Notes: a model not told the origin generated them from the sequence alone. A stretch of DNA of 64,000 nucleotides from Sthenelais limicola (GCA_942159475.1 OW804098.1:119065374-119129373); one strand, 5' to 3'. Shown: positions 1 to 12,758, counted from the first letter of the stretch. Program-made: numbers and translations.

Positions 1-763
1 TTTGTTATTCTTTATTTTTATGAATGAAAGTATCTTAAATCTAAATCTAAATTCATCTCAATCCATCCATTGATCCATTTATCTCTCTTCTCCATCAAAT
101 TATTTTAAACAAATGTTATTTTCTTTGTAACCTAGTTTTTTTCTCAGTTGTTATTCTTTCTCACATTAATAATATTAAAATTAAAGGTACAGTGGAACCT
201 CCCCATTAAGACCACCCTTGGGACTGAATAATTTTTGGTCTCATAGCAAGGTGGCCTCTTTACTTTAGGGGGTACTAAATCTAATAAGAGGGAATAATTC
301 GGAACTCGGAAAACTGATCTCAATAGAAGGGTGGTCTTTATAATGAGGTGGTCTTAAGTTGAGGTTCCACTTTATTTAAAGTTTTGATTTCTCTTTTCCT
401 TTCGAGGGTATTAAACTAGCAGCGCTGTTATTAATCCTTCTCTCATTCATTCTTGAATATTAAAAATTAAATTATTTAAGGATAAAAATGAAATAAATAT
501 ATACAGAAGGGAGACTACCTTACTAGAACGAAATATACAGTATTAGTAGTTTAAAACCGGTAAATGCACATTGACGGAATCTAAATCTATGTTCAGATAT
601 GTTTCAGAAAGCCAAAACATGAAAATAAAATTACTCATAATTTATATTTCTCTTTGCCTCTCTAGTAATGAATAAACAGGCAAGGCAAAAGCTTCCCCCA
701 AAACATAAAAGCAAAATCATTTTTGTTTAGATTCATAATTTATATTTCTCTTTGTCTTGCTAG
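1..763. other. Upstream intron sequence of the kinase-like gene
   Basis: AT-rich sequence with no convincing coding segment. The first visible exon of the kinase-like gene starts at 764 after a pyrimidine-rich tract and a TAG acceptor, and it starts in mid-codon, so this stretch should be intron, with the N-terminal exons left of the window. The only structure seen is the short transposon at 190-372. Confidence 0.6.
190..372. mobile_element. Short Tc1/mariner-like MITE
   Basis: The left end reads AGTGGAACCTC and the right end GAGGTTCCACT, which are inverted copies of one another. A TA dinucleotide borders each side (188-189 and 373-374). The 183-bp body has inner partly inverted stretches (TTAAGACCACC near the left, GGTGGTCTTAAG near the right). 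Short length, inverted ends and TA flanks fit a non-autonomous Tc1/mariner-type element. No transposase is present. Confidence 0.6.
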
Positions 764-3700
764 TGTGATCACCCGACAGCACTACCCTAACGGTACCCTG
801 TACAGCTTCCTGAGGACCCGGGTGAACCAGCTGAGTGAGATAGGTATACATAAGATTACCACTGATGTGGCCAGTGGGCTAGAATACCTCCACAAGCACT
901 ACCTTGTACATGACGGACTCACCACTCATACCATCTACATGGCCAGCATTTCCGAGGTACGTCTTATGTATAAATGTTTATGGGTCAGATTTTCAGAAAA
1001 TGTACAATTGGCACATTTAGATTTCAAATTCTTCCAGCCTTCCTGGTTTTACCCATTTGGGGAGAAAAAACAGGTTTAGGTGAATACTGCCATGTCTATC
1101 TACTATAGTTGTACACATTTAGTAAATTCTGCTAAATTAAGCTGCAATTTAGTCAATACTAGGTAAATTCGAGTATAATCGGCATTGCATTGATTCTAGT
1201 AATCTGTTTGGTTAGGTTGGACTGTATTTTGAACTTTATTTTCGTCTGAAAGTTGGATTATTCGAGAGCATTTCGGAGGTGGGTGTTACTGAAGTATTAA
1301 TGGCTGACAATGAGGACAGGAAGAGCACCCTGGTTGTTGTTTAGGGGGATGATTTCAACATAAACAATGTTTATAATACGATCTGTCAACAAAAAATAAT
1401 AGAACTTAAATTTCCCGTTATTGGATGTTTTAACATAAACGATGTGCAAATGATGTTTTGCCAAAGATGAATGAATGAGTCAGAGAAATTCATATTTTTC
1501 AAATGGTTATTTTTCATGATAAAAACTCCTAAATCTCTGGCTGTAAGAAGGTGATATAACAAATCTGGTTGTGCTGTTGTTCATCTGGGACGATTTCAAC
1601 ATAAACGATGATATGTGATGTTTTGTCACAGAGAAATTAGTCTAATGTCTAAAATTAGTCTAAATGGTTATTTTTCATTGATTGACATTGTTTTCTTTTT
1701 AGAAATATGTTATGTGTTTCAGGAAAATGAGTCATAAGTCGCAAAAAATAGATTTTGAGATACCATTATATTTGAAAAGATGAGATCAAGCCAATTCCAA
1801 TGATAGTAAACAGTCTAATAATCTCATAAGTATTTCTAGATTTTAAGTTTGATATTTTCGTTTTTGAAAAAAAAAGTTTCCAATATTTCTGGGGGTCAAT
1901 AAACAGTAAAGTAACCAAATATACTTCATAAGAGGACCTTTAAAACGAAAAGATATATTACATAGATTGTCCCGAAATTTACTACATCGATAGATATATT
2001 CATCAGTGATAAACCCTTACAATATTATAACATTCCAATAATGTGATCTTGTGAAAAAAACACTTTGAAAAATATCAATTCTGCGACTTATGACTCATTT
2101 TCTTGAAACATATCACAATTATTCCCAGCAAATTATTATCATTGTCATAATGTCTTATATTTCCCTGCAGAAAATTGGACTGAAGGCTGTTATCGGTGAC
2201 TTGGAGCATTCGTACAACGTGCCTCAAGACTCTCCTAAGTCTACGGAGAACAACAAACCCCAGCCCTTAACTAACGGTCTAGCCGACCCAGATATCTTCC
2301 TTATAACTGGTAGGTACAGCCAAATACATTATGTTATTAGTTAATCTTTGCATTAATTCCGCTATCATCTGATGAGAGCAGTATGTTGAACATATGAAAG
2401 CTTCAGACATGGTTAAATTGTTAAAGTGGTTACATCGGAAGCTCCGCCAACAATATTTTATGACTTTTTTCATCCTGAAGCAATCATTATTACCACTCAA
2501 GATGAACGTTTATGCATGGAATTATAACGCTCATTATTACAATCTACAGATACAAAATATAATTAATACTGTATTTAAACTTGGTAATTCTACAGCCAAC
2601 TATATATCAATCTATTTTCCATAACCTACCTTAATTAAATTAAAGAACCCCATAAACCCTAAACCTATACACAATGAAGGTAAAATTTTTTCGGAGAAAA
2701 TATAATCATTACATGGAACCCAGTTCTTCTCTTTATTTATTATGATTGTTTTCATAAAGATTTTTTTAAATTTGTGAACAGGAAGTGCAGATCGAAACCA
2801 ATCCAACAACAAATTTACACCAGACATCCGGGCTTTTGGAAATGTGGTCTTATCCATGCTCATGGCCGTGGCAGAATATAAGAAGAAGAAAAAATCAAAG
2901 GTATGTAAATTTGTCATTCATGTTGAAGAATTCAGGGTCATTCTCCGATGAATATTTAGGGTCAGCAGTTGAGCGAGAAATGAATCAACGCAACAAACAC
3001 AGATGTATGTTTCAAAGCCAAAACCGAACCAAGTAGAATGAGGCCGGCCATAAACAGGAAGGTAGTTGGCATCTGAGTCGGTAGGGGGTGTGGCAGATGT
3101 ATGTCTCAATGAGACTTCCAAAAACAAATTCGTAACTTTGCAAAGTTAAGCCAGAATTTTACAACGTCATGAAACGGCAGCTCTATACATAATTAAATGA
3201 AATTATGTTAAATTTAAATGGAAATTGGAATGATAGTTTAAACACTTGGTATATGTGAGTATATTGGCTATTCCTTTAAATTAAACAAAACATCAGCTTG
3301 GTTATGTTGAACTACATTTTGAACGTAATCTTTGTCTTAAATATTATTAAATATTATTTGAGAGGATTGGTGAAAGCGAATTGAGCATTTTAGGGCGACA
3401 TGTCCCATTTGAAATACATAATTTAATAGATTGGAACACTAATGCAAATCTTTTGGACTTTTATGAGTATCGCAAATTATCATGAAAATTGTGTAAAATG
3501 TATTACAATAATTATACACTTGTGGTTCAATAGAAGTTTTGGTGTTTCATCATGACAAATTGTCAGAAAAACTTAGTAGAATGTATTTATTAAACAGTTG
3601 TTCATACCTTGATGCTCTGTACCATATTTAAATATTTATGCGATACATTGAATGGATGAAATATTAATGCAAATCTTTGACATTTGTTCTTTAAGGCATC

Positions 3701-6700
3701 CACCCATGCAACCAGTGTGAGTCGACCCAGCCCCTGCTCCATGCGCTCCTTCAGGGACATCCCACTACAGCGGTCAGCCATGACAGAGATCAGCGGCACC
3801 ACCACCGGCAGCTCCAGCACTGACTCAGATCTCCCTGAACTGCCTGCCTTGGCTTACAACATCCCAGTGCCCCACAGCCACAAGGCTGGAGAACTGTGCA
3901 TGTGCTCCACTAGTGTCACTGATGTTAGAGCAGTCCGAAGCAGTCGCCTGCCCAACCACCAATTCTGCTTCAAATTGGATGAACAGAACCAGAAAGGCAA
4001 ACATACACAGAGCTTGTCTGACATTCCTGCTGTGGCTGTGTCTGAGGATTATGCAGCTGCTTCTGAGGTGGAGGAAGAACCGCAAGTTAAGGCTGAAATA
4101 AGAAGGGAAAGTGTTAGAGATACTTATACCATTGGTGAGCCAGAGCATATAGCTCCACATGTTGTGCGGTCAGTGAATCCCGCCTTGTACTCTCAGTACC
4201 GCCCTCCCCCGACTGCTCCTCCCGTCCGAAGGAGGACCAGACCATGGGAGATGGAGGTCCGCCAACCGGCAGTTATTCTGCCAGGTGAGGATAGTCCGGA
4301 ATCTTCAACCCCAGATTCAGGATACTCTCCAAGAAGCAACAACACATCCCAATCCTCCACAAGTGGGGGAATCATCACACAGAAAGCCTTAGTGAGAAAA
4401 CACTCTCACTCAAGCACTGAAGAACTTGAGGCCATTGGAAAAGAAAGCACATCAATGCCCCCTCCAAAGCCACCAAGGGTTTACCAAAACTTGGATGTGT
4501 CTCCTATTTCCCTGACACGGTCTGAGAGCAGTGACAGTGAGGTTAAATACAGGAGTTCAGCAGTGAAGAGCCCACGGTGGGGCATCCTTACCAACGGGTC
4601 CTTCCTGACTCCTCGCTCCACCCCAGAAACCAGACCACCCTCCGTCACTGTCAAATCTGATGCCTGTACAGATACAACTGACTTCAGTACACCTGAGCCT
4701 AATGAGTCGTTCTCTGTCAATGGGAGTGACTCCTTAAGTTTGGACATGGATGAAGTGATCTCAGTGACTGCTGCAGCTGAATCTAAGATAGACTCTGATT
4801 ATGCTTTGAGTAAACAGCAACAGCAGCAGCAATATTACTCAAGTAAATTCCAAACCATCTATGAGGAGGAGGATGGGGGATCAAAGATTGATCAAGGTCA
4901 GGGTAAAGAAAAGCAGCATTCTGAAAGAAAAATCAATAAAGTTGGTGTTCCTCGGAAGCGTATGCCTTATATAACAGTGGATAATGGTGGCAGTGCATTT
5001 ACCAGCACTAGTGAACTGGCAAGGAGGAAAAGAAACTCTTTGGCTTCTTTAGACGGAAGCATTGCCAGTGGGGACAGTGGGGTTGGCTCAAGTCATTATG
5101 ACAATTACAGTGTATCAGACCAATCCTCAGTGTACTTCAATAATGTCCCTGGTACCAGGGATCCAATGTATTTAACAGACTCAAGTAATAATGGTTCGGA
5201 GACATGGTACAATACGAGAGTAGTTGGTCGTCGCGTCCGGAAGCAGCCACAAAAACCTCAGGACAGTGGCATTGAAAGCAATGATGAACTGGGTAAATCT
5301 GACTCGTCTTCTGTATCTACAGCAGCTATGCATACAAAAGATAATAGTACAGATGACCCTGATAACATTTATGAGGCTCTTGGTGAAACCTCTGGAAAAG
5401 GACATTTTATAAAGAAAAAGAAGCCATGTATAGGGCATCATGAAGGGGTGGGGCATGTGTGTTGCAGTTTTAGCCATGTGAACGAGAGTCAAACTGAGTT
5501 ACAAAAGACTTTACCCAGTTCTCTCAAAAACAGAGACACATTCCAGAAGTCACACAAAACAACCTCAGTGAAAAGTATGAAGAGTGAAACTAGCAGGAAA
5601 GCCCACCCTGCTCAAAAGGACAATGTTGTGAAGGACAAACTGGAGGCTCAGTGGAAGCAGCTGGTGGATACTGCCACTAACACCTCAGACCAGGATGATT
5701 CATTCCAGGTGGACGATGAACCAAAACCTGGCGTACAAAGTATGCCGGCGTATCTCGCAGGACACAGCTCAGAGGAAACCCATTCCATATCCGTTCACAG
5801 CCTCCCTGTTGAGGTTCATTCCACGGCAGGCAAGAAAGCCAACTTCATGAAATCTCCGAGGTTTTCCCGACTCGAAGCAGCTCTCATAGATGAGATCTTA
5901 GAGCTTCGCCAACAGAACAATGCCGGTGGAAGTACAGGTTCAGCATCACACCAGGGTGATGGACATTTTGGTACTTCTTACCCACCCTCACACACTCATC
6001 AAGGATATACCTCAGCACAATGTCACACCAATGGTGGCAATAGACTGTACTCAAAGACCCCATCTGAAGGGAGTTATTACTTGCAGCCCTTACCAAGCAG
6101 GAAAAGGAAGACTGGCAGTGTCAGTGGAGGTGGTTCTGTGTCAGGGAGACTGTCAAGTTTGACTTATTCTCCTTCACTCATGTCTCAGGCGACTTCAGAT
6201 GCACGGTCGCTGTCGTTAGATGGTTCCCTAGATGTGTACAGAGACATGAGAAGTAGTAGCAGTGCAGCTATGTCTGAGGATGACGTCATGAGTCATGTCC
6301 TTGATGGAGTGAGGAAGCAGGGTGACCTTGGATACATTGCAAGCCAGGTAAGGGAATGGTTATATTCATATTCTTTTTTAAAAAAAGTGCCCGGGTTCGA
6401 ATCCACAACATGCTGTGCATGCTAGTGAGCTGACCCAGCGCTTTAGACCACTTTTTCAAAGGGCCAGGATTATTATATCTTCATTAGCTCTTAGTAACAT
6501 GAATAGATGTACTCAATTTTAAGACTGTCTTGAATGCATTTATGCATATCCGAGGTTATCCTAAGGAGTATATTTGACTACTTTACTAGTTAGTGACCAT
6601 TATGAGAAATATTGTGAACATGATTTTCATGAATAAAAAAATATAGATGTAAGAATTAGATGTAAAACTCCCCTTCAACTTATTGAATATTCTACTCTTT

Positions 6701-7264
6701 GATTTCATTTCAACACTAGGCAGAAATATTGCATACATTTTTTCAAAAATTAAGATACCCAAATTAACACATACCTTTTCTACTGTTAACTATCATCATA
6801 ATCCACTTCATTTCATATTTTTATATCTGATATCATTATATCTCAAAATCAATTTTTGTTAAAGTGCCTGAAACACAAGAAAAAAGAATTCCATAAAATA
6901 TCCATGGGTATAAGCCAAGTTTCTATGTATCAATGATTGAAATGAAAAATCTTACTTAAGATATATTAACTATATAAACTGCATTAAAATAATAAGTTAA
7001 CTCTGTCTTGAGAGGGATGGTAACGTCTGGGAGAACTGGATCTGATCTAGAAGTCTGTGTACTTGTCTGTATTGTCTGTTTTCGTAACTTTATAATGTAC
7101 TGTGTTAGTTTGATAAATGAAGTAGTATCTTATCTTATCTTATCTTACTTTTATTGTTACAGATTCTGCCCATACTGAGGGAGTGTTGCAACTCCCAGCT
7201 CGTACCTACGGCCGACGCGATCGTCCAGAAGCTGAGCGATGTACTTCCAACTGCCTCCGTGTAA
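764..7264 (+). CDS. Kinase-like (pseudokinase) protein, 3' five exons, N-terminus outside window
   Basis: Five exons join in frame: 764-956, 2171-2309, 2782-2900, 3696-6347 and 7163-7264 (TAA at 7262-7264). All have AG acceptors and GT donors, giving 1067 complete residues of the C-terminal part. The first exon reads like a kinase C-lobe: helix E (DVASGLEYLHKHYLVH), then HDGL where active kinases have HRDL. Exon 2 has GDLEH in place of DFG. Exon 3 has DIRAFGNVVLSMLMA, matching subdomain IX (DVWSFG...). The large exon adds about 865 low-complexity residues rich in Ser, Thr and Pro, with a K-rich start, a Q6 run, a PPPKPP SH3-type motif and scattered tyrosines. After that, VLDGVRKQGDLGYI and exon 5 (ILRECCNSQLVPTADAIVQKL) look like kinase helices G to I (subdomain XI). 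I infer a catalytically dead kinase fold with a huge C-lobe insert. The missing N-lobe prevents assignment to a named family; a PEAK/PRAG-like or receptor pseudokinase is possible but unproven. Confidence 0.72.
981..1280 (-). mobile_element. MITE-B copy 1, decayed
   Basis: The left terminus TGGGTCAGATTTTCAG follows a TA at 979-980. The inner part (1113-1280) matches the MITE-B body in reverse: AAATTCTGCTAAATTAAGC, then GTTAGGTTGGACTGTATTTTG. About 95 bp of unrelated sequence separates the terminus from the body and the far terminus is lost, so this is an old, rearranged copy. Confidence 0.55.
1709..2116 (+). mobile_element. MITE-A copy 1
   Basis: The left end reads GTTATGTGTTTCAGGAAAAT and continues GAGTCATAAGTCGC. 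The right end is the inverted match GCGACTTATGACTCATTTTC ending in CATATCAC. The 408-bp body matches the other copies of the family, for example the stretch TTAAGTTTGATATTTTCG followed by an A run. There is no coding potential. Confidence 0.75.
2310..2781 (+). other. Intron of the kinase-like gene
   Basis: A donor G|GTAGGT at 2309/2310 and an acceptor AACAG ending at 2781 keep the kinase-like frame open across the junction (phase 1). I see no other feature in this AT-rich stretch. Confidence 0.65.
2901..3695 (+). other. Intron of the kinase-like gene, with MITE-B relic
   Basis: The donor AAG|GTATGT is at 2900/2901 and the acceptor TTCTTTAAG ends at 3695. Positions about 3228-3400 resemble the MITE-B body in reverse (GGTATATGTGAGTATATT, then GAGAGGATTGGTGAAAGCG followed by AATTGAGCATTTT). 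Its termini are not recognisable. Nothing else is seen. Confidence 0.55.
6348..7162 (+). other. Last intron of the kinase-like gene, with SINE-like remnants
   Basis: The donor CCAG|GTAAGG is at 6347/6348 and the acceptor TTGTTACAG ends at 7162. Near 6388-6402 is GGTTCGAATCC, which matches a tRNA B-box. The following GCTGACCCAGCGCTTTAGAC recurs with one change near 40681, and its complement resembles a tRNA-Leu D-arm, so a tRNA-derived SINE fragment is likely. A (TATCT)n run at about 7128-7148 resembles the tail of a SINE or LINE. Around 6830-6880 there is a decayed MITE-A-like end (ATATCTCAAAATC, then CCTGAAACAC). Confidence 0.45.
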
Positions 7265-9888
7265 TACTTGGGTTATTTACTTATACATGCATCCTGGAAG
7301 TACCACCTTTTGACTGTAGATTCACCTCAAGGGGCCTACCTTGCTTATTATTTTGTTAATAACCTGAATTCCTTTATATGACCTCGTTGTTTGAAAGGTC
7401 TGAAGGGTACTCATCACAGTTTTCTGTCCACAAGTTGCAGAAAAGGAGACCATTTTGAATATCAGGATACAACCTGTTGGTATTTGAAGTTTAATCATAT
7501 TTTTAGCATTAAAAAGTATCATGTTTTTAACTGATACATTTTGAAGCATTTAAACTGATTCCAGTTTGTAAAAGTGCCTTTTAATGTTTGTCTTTTTGTT
7601 TTGTTGGTTCTTTAAAGTTTTTAACATCGAAATTATGTATTGAATTGTTAACAGTGGTACATAGAAGCATTTAAAGGGATTCCCCTGCAAGGGTCTTCTA
7701 TTTTTGTATTGTGGATCTTTTTTTATTAAAGAATTTACAAATGTGCGGTTTCTAATAGTGATATATCAGAACTTTTAAAGTTCCTTTTATATATTTTGTT
7801 TTTACTGTGGATCCTCGGCCAATGGTGCCTTTTTTTTCTAAGAATACTCTTTTATATTGCCATCTTGACATTTTATGATCTAACAGGTTAGATTAAGATC
7901 AATGTATAATCATGGGTCTTGAACAATACAGTTGTGAAAGTTAATTGGACGTATCTCTTGGCTGTTTTTGGCCCCACCTGTTTTGCCTTACCCACTCAAA
8001 AGAATGTTTTTACAAAGCATTGAAGAAATGCATGCGGTGATGAAGAAAGTATATTTTGGGATCTCATGCTTTCAGGAAATGCATGCACATCCCCAGCAAA
8101 AAAAACACTTTGTAGTTGTTCCCCAAGTGCACTGTGACTGTATAAGATATTAACACACACAAATAATACATGTTTTGTGTTTTAAAGGCGTGTTGCCATT
8201 TTAATTTTATAATTGAAAAGTTTTGATAGTTGGCACATTTGAGGTTACGATGTTGAAGAATTATCGTTATTTACATTCCTTATTGATTGAGGTTCAATTC
8301 ACATATTTGATCCACAGATTTGAGAACTCTCAGATACTTTTATAGTTTATGGTTGATACAGTTGTCCCTGTGGAACAGGGAGTTTATATATCATCAGGCA
8401 GCAAGCTAGAATGACTGGAACTTCCTTACTCTTAAGTAAAATCTGTTTGGTAAATGTAAGTGGGTCATATTTGGTCACGTGGCCAGAAGTTATATAACTA
8501 GATTCACACATTATTTCAATTTTCCCAAGGCAAAAAGAGACACAAATTAGTTCCAAATAGAAATCTGATCTGTTTCTCATCGGATATTTTTTTTTAAATA
8601 CATTTTGCTGTGACCCTTCTGTATACATAGATAAGCTTTAGGGCAAATATGATTTTGCTGATGAGATCCGAAAACAATTGTTTCACACAACAGAAGAAGA
8701 AATAAACTCTAAAATCCAAAAGAATGTAAGTTATTTCAGCAAATATAATTTAGCCTGACTTGAACTGGTGGTGCAACTGTGTTGTGTATTGACTGTCGTC
8801 GAAATATTATTTTATGAGTGTATGGAGATTTTGAATATCAGTTCAGACTGTAGTTCATGTTGCATTATAGCAATGTATGCCTTATATTTCATGTGTTCAG
8901 TGTTCATGTATGAGAGAAAAAACATACCAAAGTTGAAAAATATCAATAATCATTTTATTTCTCGGGAAAATAACCTGACATATCAGTTCTTTTCACATTG
9001 AAATGAGCATAAAAGAAAAGAAACTGTTTCTAAATCGTGTTTTGTGTACAGAACGTATGGTACCTCATTGACATTGTATATAGTTTGTTTGATGATATGA
9101 TCGGCCGATTTTTCAGGGGTGAGGACAGAATAAATGAATAGTCCTGGCAGAATTTACACTGAATTTCTGCTCATGCATTTTATTTATTTATGAAATATTA
9201 TTCATGAGTGACATATCTTAGAGTATTTTACGGATCAATTTCTCGGATTCATAATGGCATTGAAAACTTCTCCGAAAAACCCCTTCAAACTTTTCTTTTC
9301 ATATATTCTCATTTCATGTATAATTAATTTATTATCTATCATGCTGCTACCAAATTCATACACTTATCAATTTATTTTCCTGAGATCTTTTCCGATTTCT
9401 TGTCCTTAAGATCTTTAAATAATGACGAAAATCGCCAAGAAAACCAACGCAATTATTTGGCCTATGCCTTCATGGGACAGACATATCAAATTTGAATGTT
9501 CCAAAATAAGGACCTCACTTCCAAGTTTTGTTATATAGGATAAGGAAATAAAATCCTAAAGTTTGTGAAGTTCTCCTAGAAATCCTTGAAATGTTGAATA
9601 ACACCACGTATGTCAGTGTTCAATCCTCGGGATTATTCAGTAATTGTGAAAATACCTCATCGGAAAATCGGTCAGTTCATACAAAAAAGATTTTGCAGTA
9701 TATTCTCAGGGCATGATATACTTAAGCAGCACTTGATTTGTATAAAGAAAACAGACTCACTAACAACCGGACGAGTATGGTTAATTTTAGTTCTTATATA
9801 TTCTGCACTATCAGTTATGTTTAATATTTATGAGTTGAATAAAAACAAAATAATAATTTGGAGTTTTGTCTTCTCTCTGTCATTATTT
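7265..9888 (+). other. 3' UTR of the kinase-like gene and intergenic DNA
   Basis: No coding segment is seen after the TAA at 7262-7264. The first kilobase or more is T-rich and probably 3' UTR; ATTAAA near 7725 and AATAAA at 8700 and 9130 are possible polyadenylation signals, but none can be chosen from sequence alone. Open frames here lack codon bias or recognisable domains. Confidence 0.45.
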
Positions 9889-10097
9889 GTGCAGTTTTTC
9901 AGGAAAAAGAGTTGCAAAAAATTAATTTTGATATAATATTTGAATCAGATGAGGTCAAGACGATTGCAATGACGGTACAAAGTAATGATAATTATATATA
10001 TTTCAAGTTTGATATTTTCATTTTTGAAAAAGAAGCCAGCACTATTTTTCTGTGGTCATTTACAAGTAGCTAGATATACTCCATGAGATGACCTAAG

Positions 10098-10136
<39 letters not shown>

Positions 10137-10476
10137 TATTTAAACTTGGTTACCGGCTCCCCTTTTCGGGGTTAGTTCTGCCGGGCCAAGCCATACAAAA
10201 TTTGTAGATGTATATTTACAATAATATATACATGAGATTTCTATTTACATACAATTTGATTCATGCTTAGTGTCTAGTTAGCGGAAGTTTGGATCTGGAA
10301 ATAAATGTATATATCCTAATACACTGTCCTGAAATTTGGTAAATGTATTCATGTTACAGACAGCGTTAAGTTCCCCAAAATTTAAAACATTTACACAAAG
10401 ATATCTTGTGATTAAAACCCTTTGACAAAAATCAATAATGCGACTTGTGACTCATTTTTCTATGAAACAACATATT
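9889..10476 (+). mobile_element. MITE-A copy 2, interrupted by a poly(T)-led insertion
   Basis: A diverged left end (GTGCAGTTTTTCAGGAAAA) and right end (GCGACTTGTGACTCATTTTT) enclose a MITE-A body. The body is split by about 200 bp at 10100-10297. Removing that block gives GACCTAAG followed by AAATAAATG, which aligns with the uninterrupted copies (GACCTCAGAAATGAATG at about 35470). Confidence 0.65.
10100..10297 (-). mobile_element. Retroposon 3' end (LINE or SINE type), inserted in MITE-A
   Basis: The block starts with a run of about 28 T, which is a poly(A) tail when read on the minus strand. It continues as AT-rich sequence with a short dyad CCCCTTTTCGGGG. GAA is found at both borders. These are marks of a retroposed 3' end in minus orientation. 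There is no coding part, so the family cannot be named. Confidence 0.5.
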
Positions 10477-12758
10477 ATTTTAATATTGGTAATAACCCTA
10501 ATATAGAAGGCGCATTTGAACCATTTAGCAGGAAATGGGAGTACAGGGTGGGGGCTGGAAAAGCATTGAATATGCAAAAATGAAATAAAAAATAGATGGG
10601 CATTAAACACCTAGTTATCTCTTTTTGATATTGGTGACGATTTACTGACTATGGAATTCGTCGATTCCAGGTGGCGCCTCTGTGAGGATACTCATGCACC
10701 CAGGTTGCACAGATGCACTTTGGACGCGCAGCCCTTGCACAGCCATGGACTACATCCGGATTCAGGGAAAAGTGCAGCCAGTGTAAGCCAGCCTTGCACA
10801 TCCGGCTGCATTTTGGCTGCAGTTGGCTCGGCTGCACTTTGGTTGCACTTTGGTTGCACATCCGGCTGCACTTTGGTTGCACATTGGGCTGCACTTAGAT
10901 CTTTTATTTTAGTATACCTGAACAAGGGCATAGGAGTGACTAATTATTATTAAGGGAATTTATTTCCTGGGCATGACGGTTTGTATGAAGTGCACATGAA
11001 CAAGGTGAGTTTGGCACTTTATGATGCAAGGGCTACTTCTACAGTTGCCGGTATTTAGTTAAAACTAAATACCTACAGCTGAAAGAGACTAAACATCCAT
11101 GAGCTTTGGTTTCATCCATTAATTCATCATTTGTCACCAGTGGCTGGCCCTAAGAGTGAAGGCCTATTTACCTCTGACTTCTTCAATTTGATTGTTGGAG
11201 ACATGGGTCCAATGGGGGTTGTACTAAAATGGATGTACAGGACTAAGGGTGTTATGATTACACCCTCTCTAACACAATACATAGATAATTTACAGAAATT
11301 GAATAAAGAATAACCGTATGTGTAAACTCCCTAGATATAAATAATGATTAATCATTACAGTGCTTAAAACGCATATAAATGCATTAGAAATGTTTTCAAT
11401 ATAAATGTATTAGGAATAATGAAGGGCTTGCTCTTACTGCCGCCTAGTGTTAAAGTGGCGTCACCTAGTGTGAAAGGTGGCGCTATAGTAAGTGAATGGT
11501 AAGATTAGGCCTAATGATTAGTCTATGATCAGCATAAAGAAAGCAAATAGGATATCATAATTTCACACTATAGTCCTTCTCTCTCTAAAATATTTTTTTT
11601 TAATGCAATTTGATCTTTTCTAATGATTGTTTAAGCCTGCCTGAATATGGCATATTGATATGAATAAATACAGATGCTGTTGAATTGCAGTGAGCCTTTG
11701 TTGTAATGTCACCATTACACCATAGCGTCGCCGTTCTGCTATAATTAATAGAAATAAAGAGATCCTCCTATATTAGCACAGTTATTGTCTAGAAATGAAA
11801 CGAATATTTTGACAAAAAGGTAGTCAAACTTCTGATTACAACCAGGCCTTATTGTGGCGGCCAACATCTGTTTCCTACATCTGACTTTGTCATTTAAATT
11901 CGCTGGCATAACTACTGGGTAATTTACTTCAGAATTACACAATATTATTCTATAAATCTGCATTAATATGGCCGAAATAAGGCTGTATAATGCTGATATT
12001 ACCCGCTATATATATATGCCAAAGATTCTAGACATATTTCTATTGTTTGTGGATATTTAACTGAACATTTAATACAAAATAATTCCATCTACTATAATAG
12101 TATAAAGTCGGTCATTACTCCTTTATTCTCACAACCATGTACATAGAATAGAATAACATAGAATAGAAATATCTTTTATTCATCATTACTGAGTTTTTAC
12201 ATTAATTTTTGTACGATGAACTGGTCTACAGGTTTCTAGGTACCTTATAGGATTTACACCTAGGTCTTCCTACCGTTCCCTTTGTCTACACATAAAAGCC
12301 TAAGATATAATACAGTTTGCTTGGGTAAAACCATACGTTGGTTTTTAAAACCCATGTTTAATAGTTAATGAATGAATCCAGTACAGGATTATTTACAGGC
12401 CGGCAAGTGTTGCTCTCAACCTAGCGTACATAAGAAATACAGTAAAACAAGAGTAAGTTAAATAAAGTGAGATATGTATGTTTCAACCAAAATATCACAT
12501 GGCAGACTAATAGTTTCACATATTGTTCGATATCATATAATTATAGTACATAATATAACCCTTCTTCATTCGGAGAGGGGCCCATTCACTATAGGCCTTA
12601 TTATTTGAATGTGTTTTCTATTGTTTTTCTAAAATGTTTTTTCGATTCTTTTGCCTGTTTCTCAGTGGGTAGTGAGTAATGGCCCACTGTTACAGATATG
12701 TGTATTCTTGTGAGCTAAAAATACAGACATCTATTGTTATAGACAAAAGTGTTTTCGC
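10477..12758. other. Intergenic DNA with local repeats
   Basis: Contains a patch of imperfect repeats of GGCTGCACTTTGGTTGCAC (about 10795-10893). A doubled CACCTAGTGT-AAAG(G)TGGCG motif lies at 11443-11483. A tract of ATAGAATAGAATAACATAG (12145-12170), followed by reverse-oriented TTTTATT, resembles a LINE tail. A 60-codon frame at 11131-11313 ends next to AATAAAGAATAA and could be a last exon, but no partner exon or domain is recognised. Confidence 0.35.
10667..10678 (+). promoter_or_regulatory. CTCF-like motif
   Basis: CCAGGTGGCGCC matches the AGGTGGCGC core known for CTCF binding in flies and vertebrates. Base match only. Confidence 0.25.

Larger units (their letters stand above)
957..2170 (+). 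other. Intron of the kinase-like gene, holding two MITE copies
   Basis: The GT donor follows GAG at 956 and the CAG acceptor ends at 2170. The intron has no coding signal. It holds a decayed MITE-B copy (981-1280) and a MITE-A copy (1709-2116). Confidence 0.65.

Noticed and set aside
723..763. ATG at 723 as the start of the first kinase-like exon
   Set aside because: The stretch before 764 is a polypyrimidine tract plus TAG acceptor, and kinase-like similarity starts after it.
3825..4747. Minus-strand frames of 60-110 codons under the large exon
   Set aside because: Shadow frames of the plus-strand coding exon, whose splice sites and frame continuity are consistent.
6388..6470. tRNA gene suggested by GGTTCGAATCC
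   Set aside because: No full cloverleaf can be drawn and the A-box-like part is on the other strand; a SINE fragment is more likely.
9610..9936. 108-codon plus-strand frame with a hydrophobic stretch
   Set aside because: AT-rich, runs into the MITE-A copy at 9889 and has no splice partner or domain.
10649..10953. Overlapping 60-100-codon frames on both strands rich in Cys, Gln and Leu
   Set aside because: They are produced by the short repeat at 10795-10893, which is open in several frames.
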